From Terriglobales bacterium (GTDB lineage Bacteria; Acidobacteriota; Terriglobia; Terriglobales; Acidobacteriaceae): a stretch of 35,636 bases of DNA. The stretch's first letter is position 1. Each line of letters opens with the position of its first letter. The notes under the pieces are model-generated. The model worked only from the letters and a program-made list of their open reading frames with translations, had not been told where the DNA came from and made no database searches. Both the position numbers and the translations under genes were made by a program. Shown here piece after piece: positions 16,083-23,915 of this stretch. The DNA lies in assembly GCA_016201265.1 (NCBI GenBank), contig JACQDD010000085.1, positions 1 through 35,636 on the forward strand, given 5' to 3'.

Positions 16083-17030
16083 ATGAAATGTGATTGGGTA
16101 AAAGACAATATCGTTTTCTACGTTTATAACGAGTTGGAAGACGACGCTCGTTATGAAGTAGAGCAGCATCTGGCGCGGTGTCCGGAGTGCACCGTCGAAC
16201 TGAAGGCGGCGCGCAAGTTCCATGCCACGCTTTCGCAAGCGCCGGTAGCGGAGCCGAGCCCGAACCTTCTGGCCGCCTCGCGCATGCGCCTGCAGGAAGC
16301 GCTCGAGACCACCACCCAGGGCGGCTTCTGGCAGCGCCTGATCTTCGATCCGGGCAACTGGCTGCGGCAGGTCCGAATGGCCCCGGCTGTGGCCGCAGTG
16401 ATTTTCATCGTGGGCTTCGGCGGGGGAATCGCAGCCACCTACAATTTCGTTGGGTCGCATTCCACAGTAACGAATCTTGCGAGCGGAACATCCAGCTCCG
16501 GCGCCTCCCCTCTCGAAGCTTCCGTCACCGGTATTCGATCCGTCACCCAGGAGCCAGGATCCAATCAGGTCAGCATTAAGTACGACACGGTTTCCACGCA
16601 GGAGACGCAGGGTTCTCTGAACGACCAGCGCATCCAGCAGCTCCTTCTCTTCGCGGCCCGCAATAACTTCAACTCGGGAGTTCGCATGGACTCGGTGGAC
16701 CTGCTGACGCAGGCGCCCAACGATACCAATGTCCGAGAGGTACTGATGTACTCGCTGCAGAACGACACCAATCCGGGCGTGCGCCTGAAAGCGCTGGACG
16801 GGCTGAGCGGCTTCGTCCGGCAGGATGTGCGGGTGCGGAACGCGGTCTTGCAATCGTTGATCAGCGATGCCAATCCCGGTGTGCGAGTGCAGGCCCTGCG
16901 CCTGGTGGAGCCGATGAAAGCGGACAGCGGCGTGCGTTCGGTGCTAACCAAGCTGTCGCAGAGCGATCAGAATGTTTCTATCCGTTCCCAGGCCCGCGCC
17001 ATGCTGGCGCAGGTACCGGAAATGGATTAG
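16083..17030 (+). CDS. Anti-sigma factor: zinc finger, one membrane helix, periplasmic HEAT-like repeats
   Basis: A 315-residue protein. Residues 1-50 are a zinc-finger anti-sigma domain with the HX3CX2C motif at H29, C33 and C36 (EQHLARCPEC). A single helix at about 100-120 (APAVAAVIFIVGFGGGIAATY) crosses the inner membrane. A serine/threonine-rich linker is followed by repeated helical units from about 180 to 315, for example NTNVREVLMYSLQNDTNPGVRLKALDGL and VRNAVLQSLISDANPGVRVQALRLV. These read as HEAT repeats. The cytoplasmic part should bind the sigma factor encoded upstream, and the periplasmic HEAT part would be the sensor. It ends at a TAG directly before the DUF4097 gene. Confidence 0.88.
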   Translation: MKCDWVKDNIVFYVYNELEDDARYEVEQHLARCPECTVELKAARKFHATLSQAPVAEPSPNLLAASRMRLQEALETTTQGGFWQRLIFDPGNWLRQVRMAPAVAAVIFIVGFGGGIAATYNFVGSHSTVTNLASGTSSSGASPLEASVTGIRSVTQEPGSNQVSIKYDTVSTQETQGSLNDQRIQQLLLFAARNNFNSGVRMDSVDLLTQAPNDTNVREVLMYSLQNDTNPGVRLKALDGLSGFVRQDVRVRNAVLQSLISDANPGVRVQALRLVEPMKADSGVRSVLTKLSQSDQNVSIRSQARAMLAQVPEMD

Positions 17031-17182
17031 AAGTCGCTAGAATTTTCCAACTGGCTGGCACCGGAGTAGTTCTGGCAGCGCTGGCGTCCCTGGCCGCGGG
17101 CCAGGAAACTCGCGTCTACCGCGAGGGCAGCAACTGGGTTCAGGAGATCACCGGGACCCTGGGCGCTGCCAAAACTCTGCGC

Positions 17183-18103
17183 GTGAAGGTGGACATGGGA
17201 TCGGTTCGGGTCGAGGGCGGTTCGCAGCCGGGGGTCAGTTACGTCATTCATAGTCGTGCTTATACCTCCTCGGAGCAGCAGGCTCGGCGCGAATTCGACG
17301 CGTACAAGATCAGAGGCGGGAACGTCCGCACCACGGGGATTGCCGGCCGTACTGAAATCCAGAGTGGAGGTGGGAGTATTCACCTTGACGACATCGGCGG
17401 TGCGATCAACGGCGAAACCGGCGGCGGCGCCATCGACGTAGGCACGGTAGGCAGCGATGTAAACGTTCGCACGGGAGGCGGAAATATCAAGGTCGCCTCG
17501 GCCAAAGGCAAGCTGGCCGCCGAAAGCGGTGGTGGAAGCGTCGTGGTTCTCTCCTGCCTGCAGGGAGCGACGTTGGAAACCGGCGGCGGCAACATCCAGG
17601 TGGAGCGCTGTCAGGGAACGGTGCGCGCCACCACCGGCGGCGGCAGTATCGATTTGGGCGACATCGGTGGTCCCGTGGAAATTGAGACCGGCGGGGGCAG
17701 CATCCGCCTGAGTTCAGCCAAAGGTGCGGTGAAGGCGGAAACCGGGGGCGGTTGTATTGAGTTGAACGGAGTTCCGTCCGCCCGGGCCGAAACCGGAGGG
17801 GGCGGAATCATTGCCAGGTTCCTGCCGTCCGCAGGTGAACGAACCGACTCGACACTGGAAACTGGCGCTGGCGACATCACCGTCTATCTCGCCAGCGATC
17901 TGCCGATCTCCATTCGAGCGGCGATCGAACTGGCCAACGGCCACACCATTCGTACGGATTTTTCCGATATTCACATTGCCAGCGAAGGTGGAGACTGGGG
18001 GCCGAGAACGGTGACGGCCGAAGGCAAGCTAAACGGCGGCGGACCGGTACTCAAGGTCCGGACAAATTCCGGGAACATCAAATTCCTCCGCGTCAGTCAC
18101 TAG
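17183..18103 (+). CDS. DUF4097 family beta-repeat protein; true start lies upstream
   Basis: From the first ordinary start codon (GTG 17183) the protein has 306 residues. About ten copies of a TGGGxI unit (SGGGSIHLDDIGG, TGGGNIKVASAKG, TGGGSIRLSSAKG) should form a beta-helix-like stack, as in DUF4097 proteins. The same frame is clearly coding further upstream: codons from about 17042 give IFQLAGTGVVLAALASLAAG, a signal peptide, and then QETRVYREGSNWVQEITGTL, the usual family N-terminus. No ATG, GTG or TTG precedes the signal peptide in this frame; ATT at 17042 or CTG at 17051 are the only plausible starts unless there is a sequence error. Probably exported; function unknown. Confidence 0.82.
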   Translation: MKVDMGSVRVEGGSQPGVSYVIHSRAYTSSEQQARREFDAYKIRGGNVRTTGIAGRTEIQSGGGSIHLDDIGGAINGETGGGAIDVGTVGSDVNVRTGGGNIKVASAKGKLAAESGGGSVVVLSCLQGATLETGGGNIQVERCQGTVRATTGGGSIDLGDIGGPVEIETGGGSIRLSSAKGAVKAETGGGCIELNGVPSARAETGGGGIIARFLPSAGERTDSTLETGAGDITVYLASDLPISIRAAIELANGHTIRTDFSDIHIASEGGDWGPRTVTAEGKLNGGGPVLKVRTNSGNIKFLRVSH

Positions 18104-18133
18104 CGGGGGACGATTCTTTCTTCAGGAGGGCCC

Positions 18134-19195
18134 ATGACACATCGCATTCTGCTCGGTGTGGTTCTGTTGACGCTAGTCGCCACCGCACAACCTGCGGAAC
18201 TGGCTTACGACCGCCCTGGCGAAAACTGGAACTGGGGCTACGGCGTGGAAGAGGGCGGAGGCGGCTCATCGTACCTGGGAGTGGACATCGCCGATGTCAC
18301 GACCGAACGGCTGGGAGCCTTGAAGCTCAAGGAAGAGCACGGCGCGGAAGTCACCATGGTGGACCAGGATGCGCCCGCCGGAAAAGCCGGCTTGAAAGAG
18401 CACGACGTCATCTTGAGCTTGAACGGCGCGGCGGTGGAGAGTGCCGCCCAGTTGCGCCGCATGATTCGCGAAACTCCCGCCGGCCGCGTGGTCACGCTCG
18501 GCATCAGCCGGGACGGTCAGCCGCAGTCCATCAAAGTACAACTCGCAAACCGCGGGAAGGCTTTTGCTTTGCGGTCCATGCCCCAGGATTTCAAGTTTGA
18601 GATGCCGGCGATGCCCGTGATTGCGGACCTCGATATTCCGGTTTCGGTCGTGATCGCCCATTCCTCCCTGCGCAGCGGGCTGATGGTGGAAAACATTACG
18701 CCACAGCTCGGTGAGTTTTTCGGGGTCAAGAACGGCAACGGCGTGCTGGTGCGGTCGGTGGAGAAAGGCAGCCGGTCGGAGAAAGCTGGATTCCATGCCG
18801 GTGATGTGATCGTGCGCGTCAACAGCCAGTCGGTGCACGATACCTCTGACTTCACCCGAGCTCTGCGAGCAACCTCCGGCGGCACGGCGGCCGTTACGGT
18901 GATTCGCGACAAGAAAGAGCAGAACCTGAACCTAACCCTTCCCGACAAGAAGGATTCAGGGGGGCTGCTGATGGAGGAGAGCTTCGACATCCCCGAGCTG
19001 ACCGCCGAGACCGAGGTTGAACTCAGCCGCGTCGGAGAGGAAATCGCGCGCATTGCCCCGGCGCTGGAGAGAGTACAGCGGGCGACTCCCTGCTTGAAAG
19101 ACCTGCAACGAAAATTGCAGGACTCGCAGCGCAAGATCCAGCAGCAAGGGGAAAAGCTCCACCACGAAGTCGCGGGAGAATGGGCCGAGATCTGA
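18134..19195 (+). CDS. Exported double-PDZ protein without protease domain
   Basis: A 353-residue protein with AGGAGG seven bases before its ATG. A signal peptide (about 1-20) is followed by PDZ1 (about 45-137; YLGVDIADVT, then VDQDAPAGKAGLKEHDVILSLNGAAV) and PDZ2 (about 170-268; VRSVEKGSRSEKAGFHAGDVIVRVNSQSV). A helical, charged C-terminal tail (about 290-350) looks coiled-coil. There is no trypsin-like or other catalytic domain, unlike DegS/HtrA. PDZ domains bind exposed C-termini, so a sensing or scaffold role in the periplasm beside the anti-sigma factor is plausible but inferred. It follows the DUF4097 gene by 30 bases. Confidence 0.88.
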   Translation: MTHRILLGVVLLTLVATAQPAELAYDRPGENWNWGYGVEEGGGGSSYLGVDIADVTTERLGALKLKEEHGAEVTMVDQDAPAGKAGLKEHDVILSLNGAAVESAAQLRRMIRETPAGRVVTLGISRDGQPQSIKVQLANRGKAFALRSMPQDFKFEMPAMPVIADLDIPVSVVIAHSSLRSGLMVENITPQLGEFFGVKNGNGVLVRSVEKGSRSEKAGFHAGDVIVRVNSQSVHDTSDFTRALRATSGGTAAVTVIRDKKEQNLNLTLPDKKDSGGLLMEESFDIPELTAETEVELSRVGEEIARIAPALERVQRATPCLKDLQRKLQDSQRKIQQQGEKLHHEVAGEWAEI

Positions 19196-19361
19196 TCCGT
19201 CGACGCGACTGAGCGCAAGACGGCGGCAGCTCGTTGGTGACCAAAGTCACTGCCTACAAGTACAGGCCCCTTCTCGCCCAACAGTTTCCGAATCCCGCCC
19301 TAAGTCCAGTACCCCTGGTTACCTGCCTCCGCAGAGAGATTCCCGTTAAGCTGATGGTGGA

Positions 19362-20714
19362 ATGGCTCTCCGCGCCCTGTTGTTTTCGAAGAACCCGGAA
19401 ACCGCCGATTCGCTGACCGCGGTCCTCAGGGAAGCCGGCATCCGCGCGGAAGTCTGCGCCGACATCTTCGCCGCCATGGAGAAAGGAACCAAGCAGCCCT
19501 TTGCTTGCATCCTTGTGGACTGGTCGGACCAGCCCGAGGCGGGCTTTCTGCTGAAACGCGCGCGCGAGTCGGGGCAGAACCGAAACACGGTGGCGATCGC
19601 CATCGTTGAGGACGAGCCAACCCCCGATGAGGAACGCGAAAATCGCCTCGACTTCCTGATTTTTCGCCCGATTGCTGTTGATGAAGCGCGGGCCGTGCTG
19701 GCCAAAGCGCGCCAGCAGATGCAATTGCAGTCCACCGCCTTCGCCACCGATTCCGGCACTTCCCTCGACCATCCGGAGTTTGAGGAGCCCCTGGAGGACT
19801 CCGAAGATCCCAACCTGGTTTCCACCGCTACCGATCTGCCCGAGCCTCCTCCTTCGTGCGTTTCCGCGGAAGCGGAAGTTGAAGAAGGCACCTTTGCCGA
19901 CGAACCCGCGCCCGAGGAAAGACCCCAGCGCCATCCGATCCCGTTCCGCCCCGTTTGTGCTGCCGTGCTGGCCGTCGCCGCGGCATTTTGCCTGTGGAGA
20001 TCGCGCGAGGCGTTTCGCTATCTGGCCCAGACGCGCGAGGGAACATTGCACGTGTTGCAGGAATCCGTCCTTTTCTATGTCAACCGGTCGCAGTCGGTTG
20101 GTTCGGCGATGACCGGCGTGCAACCGGACCCTTACTTCACGAGAACTCCCGGCAACGCGAATACCCAATCGGCGCCTCTGGGAGTGGTCTCGGCGGAGAT
20201 CACCCTGCCGGATACACCCGGACGCTTGCGCGCCGCTTTTGATTTTCCGCTGCCTGTGCCGGAACTGCACGTGGATCCGCTTCCCGCCCGCGTGGAGCGT
20301 GCGCAGGTTCCGGACAGTCTCAAGTCCTCCGCTCCCATCGCCCGGCCGGTCGTGGTGACGGTGGGGCCGGGTCAGATGATGCCCGTCTCCACGCCGCCGC
20401 CTCCGATTCCGCAGTACGGCGAACCCGTCCACCTGAATGAAGAAGCAGCCCGGGCGCTCGTGGTCCACTCCGTAGATCCCGTGTATCCTCCCGTAGCCAT
20501 GGCGCAGAAACTCCAGGGAACGGTCGTATTGCAGGCGACGATTGGACGCGATGGAAGTGTGCAGGATCTGAAGCTGGTTCGTGGATACTTCGCACTCGCG
20601 CGCGCCGCCATCGCCGCCGTAAAGCAGTGGCGCTTCCGTCCCAGCAGCATCAACGGCCGTCCGGTAGAAGCCCAGACCGTGATCACCGTGAACTTCAGCT
20701 ATCCGCCCGGATAG
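19362..20714 (+). CDS. Degenerate receiver domain fused via a membrane helix to a TonB C-terminal domain
   Basis: A 450-residue fusion. Residues 1-120 fold like a receiver domain. D53 (CILVDWSD) remains, but the N-terminal acidic pair is lost (LLFSKN) and the conserved lysine is R102 (FLIFRPI), so phosphorylation is doubtful. An acidic, proline-rich linker precedes one membrane helix at about 196-212 (RPVCAAVLAVAAAFCLW). A long periplasmic linker leads to a TonB C-terminal domain at about 360-450, with VDPVYPPVAMAQKLQGTVVLQATIGRDG and IAAVKQWRFRPSSINGRPV. It would span the periplasm from a cytoplasmic signalling head. No ExbB is adjacent. Start by ATG at 19362 with a weak ribosome binding site. 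Confidence 0.85.
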   Translation: MALRALLFSKNPETADSLTAVLREAGIRAEVCADIFAAMEKGTKQPFACILVDWSDQPEAGFLLKRARESGQNRNTVAIAIVEDEPTPDEERENRLDFLIFRPIAVDEARAVLAKARQQMQLQSTAFATDSGTSLDHPEFEEPLEDSEDPNLVSTATDLPEPPPSCVSAEAEVEEGTFADEPAPEERPQRHPIPFRPVCAAVLAVAAAFCLWRSREAFRYLAQTREGTLHVLQESVLFYVNRSQSVGSAMTGVQPDPYFTRTPGNANTQSAPLGVVSAEITLPDTPGRLRAAFDFPLPVPELHVDPLPARVERAQVPDSLKSSAPIARPVVVTVGPGQMMPVSTPPPPIPQYGEPVHLNEEAARALVVHSVDPVYPPVAMAQKLQGTVVLQATIGRDGSVQDLKLVRGYFALARAAIAAVKQWRFRPSSINGRPVEAQTVITVNFSYPPG

Positions 20715-20756
20715 AACTGGTCTTTCGATTTTGTGCGGCGCAGGGCGTTGACATTG

Positions 20757-20857
20757 TCGTTGGTCGATAGTCGTTGGTCGTGAGCCTCCCTTTGGCCAGG
20801 CGAAAACGCCCACCCTGGCTCCACGTCGCGAACGACCATCGACTATCGACCAACGAC
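20757..20857. repeat. Hairpin built of GTCGTTG/GTCGATA units
   Basis: The left arm at 20757-20786 contains GTCGTTGGTCGATAGTCG, and the right arm at 20828-20857 is its near-perfect complement. The loop holds GGCCAGGCGAAAACGCC. Same design as 6682-6776. It lies between convergent genes (receiver-TonB and cytochrome c). Confidence 0.88.
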
Positions 20858-20860
20858 CCG

Positions 20861-21427
20861 CTACTTGTGATCTGCGTGATTGTGCCCTTCGTGTGCGTGG
20901 CTTTCGATGGGCGCGGCAACTCCAACTGACTTCTTCCAGAAATCCTGAACCCCTGGCGGCAGCTTTTCCACGCGCGTGAGGAATGCCGTCACTTTCCAGG
21001 TGTCCGGCTCGGACAGCACTTTGTCCCAGGCCGGCATGCCGGTGTAGCGCACTCCGGTACGAATCGCGTAAAAGACACGCCACTCCGGATCGTCAATCGG
21101 GTAGAGGATCAGGCTTGGAGCCGGCGGATAGAACGACTTGCCGAGAGCCGAGACTTGGCGGTCGAGACCGCCGTGGCAGAGCGCGCAATTCATCGTGTAG
21201 ATCTTCATGCCGCCGATCAGATTCTCGTCCGTCGGCGGCACCGGATTGTTCAGTCGAGGAGCATGGCGTTCCATCGACGCGTCGAGCGCGCTCATGGCGA
21301 TCTGCCGCTCCAGTCGCGGCGGGCTGGAGTTGGCGTTAGTCGGGAGAAAGCCGAGCAAGGCCAATCCCGCGCCCCCAACCAACAGAACCAGAACCGCGAC
21401 CACTACTCCCAGAACAAATTTGCTCAT
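20861..21427 (-). CDS. Membrane-anchored class I cytochrome c
   Basis: A 188-residue protein with an N-terminal anchor helix (residues 3-27, FVLGVVVAVLVLLVGGAGLALL). The haem-binding motif CALCH is at C81, C84 and H85, and the distal ligand is likely M131 (RYTGMPAWDKV). The fold GGMKIYTMNCALCHG is that of small class I cytochromes c in electron transfer on the periplasmic face. The last 14 residues (ESHAHEGHNHADHK) are histidine-rich and could bind metal. Preceded by GAGGG and an AT-rich promoter-like stretch. No oxidase or complex III genes are adjacent. Confidence 0.9.
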   Translation of the reverse strand: MSKFVLGVVVAVLVLLVGGAGLALLGFLPTNANSSPPRLERQIAMSALDASMERHAPRLNNPVPPTDENLIGGMKIYTMNCALCHGGLDRQVSALGKSFYPPAPSLILYPIDDPEWRVFYAIRTGVRYTGMPAWDKVLSEPDTWKVTAFLTRVEKLPPGVQDFWKKSVGVAAPIESHAHEGHNHADHK

Positions 21428-21451
21428 CGAATCCCTCGGCGAGAAAAATCA

Positions 21452-21478
21452 AGTATATATAACGCGCGGTGCAGTCCA
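21452..21478 (-). promoter_or_regulatory. Candidate promoter of the cytochrome c gene
   Basis: On the minus strand TGGACT (21478-21473) and TATACT (21457-21452) are separated by 15 bases, inside an unusually AT-rich TATATATA stretch. The -35 match and spacing are poor, so confidence is low. Confidence 0.3.
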
Positions 21479-21512
21479 CACGCCGGATTGTGAAGAAGTG
21501 TAAAGCAGACGA

Positions 21513-22487
21513 TCAGTACGCGTGCAGGCGCCGAGCCTCGCGCACCAGATCGCTCACTTTCGGCAGGAAGAACTCCTCCTGAGGCGGAGAAAAGGGAACG
21601 GGCGTATCGAGCGACGTCAGCCGCACGATCGGCCCATCGAGATCGTCAAACGCTTCTTCGTTGATGATGGCCGAAATCTCTCCCGCCAGCCCGCCCGTGC
21701 GCGCGTGCTCGTGCAGGATGATGACTTTGTTCGTCTTCTTGACGGTGGCGGCGATGGCCTCGCGATCCAGAGGCGAAACCGTGCGCAGGTCGAGAATCTC
21801 GATCTCGATTCCTTCTTTGCTCAGGATCTCCGCCGCTTCGAGCGCAGTGTGCACCATCGCAGCGTAAGTGATCACGCTGAGATGACGTCCTTCGCGCGCC
21901 ACGCGAGCCTTGCCCAGCGGAACGATGTAGTCGTCGCTCGGAATTTCTTCTTTAATCCTGCGATACAGATACTTGTGCTCAAAAAAGATCACCGGATTGT
22001 TGTCGCGGATGGCCGCCTTGATCAGGCCCTTGGCGTCATAGGCAGTTGCCGGACAAACGACCTTTAACCCCGGCGCGTGCACGAACCACATCTCCGGATT
22101 CTGCGAGTGAAACGGCCCACCATGCACGTTGCCGCCACTCGGTCCGCGGATCACCAGCGGCGCCGGCGCTCCCCACCGATAGTGCGCCTTGGCCACCATG
22201 TTGACGATCTGGTTGAAGGCGCATCCGATAAAATCCATGAACTGGAACTCGGCCACTGGTCTTAAGCCCGTGAGCGCCGCTCCAAACGCCGCGCCCACAA
22301 TCGCCATCTCGGCGATCGGCGTATCAATCACGCGCTCGGGACCGAAACGATCAATGAAACCGTCGGTGACCTTGAACGCGCCGCCGTAGATGCCGATGTC
22401 TTCTCCCAGGCAGAACACGCTCGGATCGCGCTCCATCTCTTCCCAGATTCCCTGGCGGATGGCTTCGAGATAGGTGACAAGAGGCAC
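21513..22487 (-). CDS. 2-oxoacid dehydrogenase E1 component, beta subunit
   Basis: A 324-residue transketolase-like protein. Motifs are LGEDIGIYGGAFKVTDGF, ERVIDTPIAEMAIVGAAFGAALTGLRPVAEFQFMDF, VIRGPSGGNVHGGPFHSQNPE and EILDLRTVSPLDREAI. This is the beta subunit of a thiamine-diphosphate E1 enzyme (pyruvate or branched-chain type) that decarboxylates a 2-oxoacid and feeds lipoyl E2. The alpha subunit, E2 and E3 are not in the window, so pyruvate versus branched-chain substrate cannot be decided. It is transcribed away from the PEGA gene, with less than 60 bases between the start codons. Confidence 0.92.
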   Translation of the reverse strand: MPLVTYLEAIRQGIWEEMERDPSVFCLGEDIGIYGGAFKVTDGFIDRFGPERVIDTPIAEMAIVGAAFGAALTGLRPVAEFQFMDFIGCAFNQIVNMVAKAHYRWGAPAPLVIRGPSGGNVHGGPFHSQNPEMWFVHAPGLKVVCPATAYDAKGLIKAAIRDNNPVIFFEHKYLYRRIKEEIPSDDYIVPLGKARVAREGRHLSVITYAAMVHTALEAAEILSKEGIEIEILDLRTVSPLDREAIAATVKKTNKVIILHEHARTGGLAGEISAIINEEAFDDLDGPIVRLTSLDTPVPFSPPQEEFFLPKVSDLVREARRLHAY

Positions 22488-22545
22488 GGGAGGAGTTTAG
22501 CAAAGAGTGCCCATCTCCCCACGTCCTAGTAAACTGGAGTACAGG

Positions 22546-23265
22546 ATGAAGCGGGTTCTGCTGATCGTCTGCGTGTTGATTGGCTGCGGTAGGCTCACTG
22601 CAGCCGACTCCCCCTGGCAATACGGACGCATCGCGGACGTCCGCAAGTCGGTCACGACCAAGACCAAGGCCTGGGTGGTGAACACTCCGATTACCGAGGA
22701 TGAGATCGTTTACACGATCTCCGTTCACGTGCTCGACAAGATTCTTGTGGGGAACTACGAACTCACACCCGAGGGGTCTCCCCCTCCGGAGGAATGGACG
22801 ACGAATTATCCGCTGAGAGTCCAGGTTGTGGGAGACAACCTCTACCTGCGGGCGCCGACGGGGGATCTGAGGCTGCACATCGTCCGGCGTAAGAACGCCC
22901 GCCCCATGATGCCGCTCACGGCCGATGAGAAGAAGAGCCTGGAGGAGATCGAAGCGCCGCCCGGATCGCTGGTCGGGTTCTCGGAAGACAAGTCCGCAGG
23001 CGGCGCCACCAAACCGGCTGAGACCGCTCCGCCCCCGCCGCCTCTGCCGCCCACCACTGGGACCGTCAACGTGCGCTCCACGCCGTATCTCTCCGAAGTT
23101 TTCGTGGACGGAGACTCCATGGGATACACCCCGGCCAAGATCAACCTGCCTCCGGGGAAGCATACGTTCCGCGTGGAGAAACCGGGATACAAGCCGTGGA
23201 CGAAAGAGATGATGATCACGATCGGCTCGGAGTTGACGCTGGACGCGAGTCTGGAAAAGAAGTAG
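22546..23265 (+). CDS. Exported PEGA-domain protein
   Basis: About 239 residues from the ATG at 22546, with GGAGTACAGG just upstream; the longer reading from 22507 has no support. Signal peptide at residues 1-20 (MKRVLLIVCVLIGCGRL). A middle domain of unknown type (about 25-125) has IVYTISVHVLDKILVGNYEL. A proline-rich hinge (PPPPPLPPTTG) leads to a C-terminal PEGA domain (about 172-239): TGTVNVRSTPYLSEVFVDGDSMGYTP, then INLPPGKHTFRVEKPGYKPW. PEGA domains are small beta folds of surface or periplasmic proteins. Function unknown. Confidence 0.85.
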   Translation: MKRVLLIVCVLIGCGRLTAADSPWQYGRIADVRKSVTTKTKAWVVNTPITEDEIVYTISVHVLDKILVGNYELTPEGSPPPEEWTTNYPLRVQVVGDNLYLRAPTGDLRLHIVRRKNARPMMPLTADEKKSLEEIEAPPGSLVGFSEDKSAGGATKPAETAPPPPPLPPTTGTVNVRSTPYLSEVFVDGDSMGYTPAKINLPPGKHTFRVEKPGYKPWTKEMMITIGSELTLDASLEKK

Positions 23266-23282
23266 GCCCGCCCTACGTTCGT

Positions 23283-23582
23283 CTAAACCGTCTCGACCGT
23301 GAGTCTGAGACCGATGGCTCTAGTTACGGCTACCAGCGTAGATAGCCGAGGATTGCCATGGGCCGACAGGGCCCGATACAGGCTCTCGCGCTCGATGCCA
23401 GCGGCTTTGGCCACTTTGGCTACGCCCCGCGCTTGGGCAATGTGGCGCAACGCGATCAGCAGTACGCCCGGTTCGTCTTCGTCATCGAGCGCGGACTTGA
23501 GGTATTCGGCGGCAAACTCAGGATCGTGGCGGAGCCGCCGGACAATCGCCTCGTCGTGCGAGGTGCTGGCTTTACGTTTCAT
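23283..23582 (-). CDS. HTH antitoxin of a HigBA-like module
   Basis: A 99-residue protein from the ATG at 23582. The N-terminus (DEAIVRRLRHDPEFAAEYLKSALDDEDEPGVLLIALRHIAQARG) and the helix-turn-helix AKVAKAAGIERESLYRALSAHGNPRLSTLVAVTRAIGL match the addiction-module antidote family of XRE type. Its ATG overlaps the TGA of the toxin gene by four bases (ATGA), so translation is coupled. It should neutralise the toxin and repress the operon. Convergent with the PEGA gene. Confidence 0.88.
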   Translation of the reverse strand: MKRKASTSHDEAIVRRLRHDPEFAAEYLKSALDDEDEPGVLLIALRHIAQARGVAKVAKAAGIERESLYRALSAHGNPRLSTLVAVTRAIGLRLTVETV

Positions 23583-23908
23583 AAGGAGTTGGTCCTTTCT
23601 TTGTAATCCTCGAGGTATTCGAGCGCCCGGACGATGTCCGAGGACTGTTTCCGCTTGTCGCCCCCGCACAGCAGCAATACGCAAACCCTGCCGATCATTG
23701 TGTAATAGACCCGGTAGCCCGGTCCCCAGTCAATCCGCAGTTCGCACAGACCTTTTCGCAACGGCTTGCAGTCGCCGAAGTTGCCGGCGGCGAGGCGGTT
23801 GATGCGGCTCGCAACCTTCGCCTGGGCGCGGGGATCCGCCAACTCTGACAGCCAGTCGTCGAAAACATCTTTTCCAGAGCGGCTGACGTAGTGACGAATC
23901 TCGATCAC
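23579..23908 (-). CDS. RelE/HigB-type toxin (Gp49-like family)
   Basis: A 109-residue protein from GTG 23908, with SGKDVFDDWLSELADPRAQAKVASRINRLAAGNFGDCKPLRKGLCELRIDWGPGYRVYYTMIG. This is the signature of the phage-derived Gp49-like HigB/RelE mRNA-interferase family, including the core strand GPGYRVYY. The C-terminal VLLLCGGDKRKQSSDIVRALEYLEDY is also typical. The toxin gene precedes the antitoxin gene, as in higBA. No ribosome binding site is present; the start codon falls where transcription from the promoter at 23916-23944 is expected to begin. Confidence 0.88.
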   Translation of the reverse strand: MIEIRHYVSRSGKDVFDDWLSELADPRAQAKVASRINRLAAGNFGDCKPLRKGLCELRIDWGPGYRVYYTMIGRVCVLLLCGGDKRKQSSDIVRALEYLEDYKERTNSL

Positions 23909-23915
23909 AAAACTG

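Noticed and set aside
15306-16853. 515-codon minus-strand open frame opposite sigma and anti-sigma genes
   Set aside because: The plus strand carries unmistakable sigma regions 2 and 4 and a zinc-finger anti-sigma; the minus frame is a shadow.
17340-17820. Regular GGCGGCGGC-like repeats resembling a tandem DNA array
   Set aside because: They are codons of the TGGGxI protein repeat of the DUF4097 gene, with varied third bases. Not a CRISPR or satellite.
19254-21083. 609-codon minus-strand open frame across the receiver-TonB gene
   Set aside because: High-GC shadow frame. It crosses a repeat and two real genes, and no protein motif is visible.
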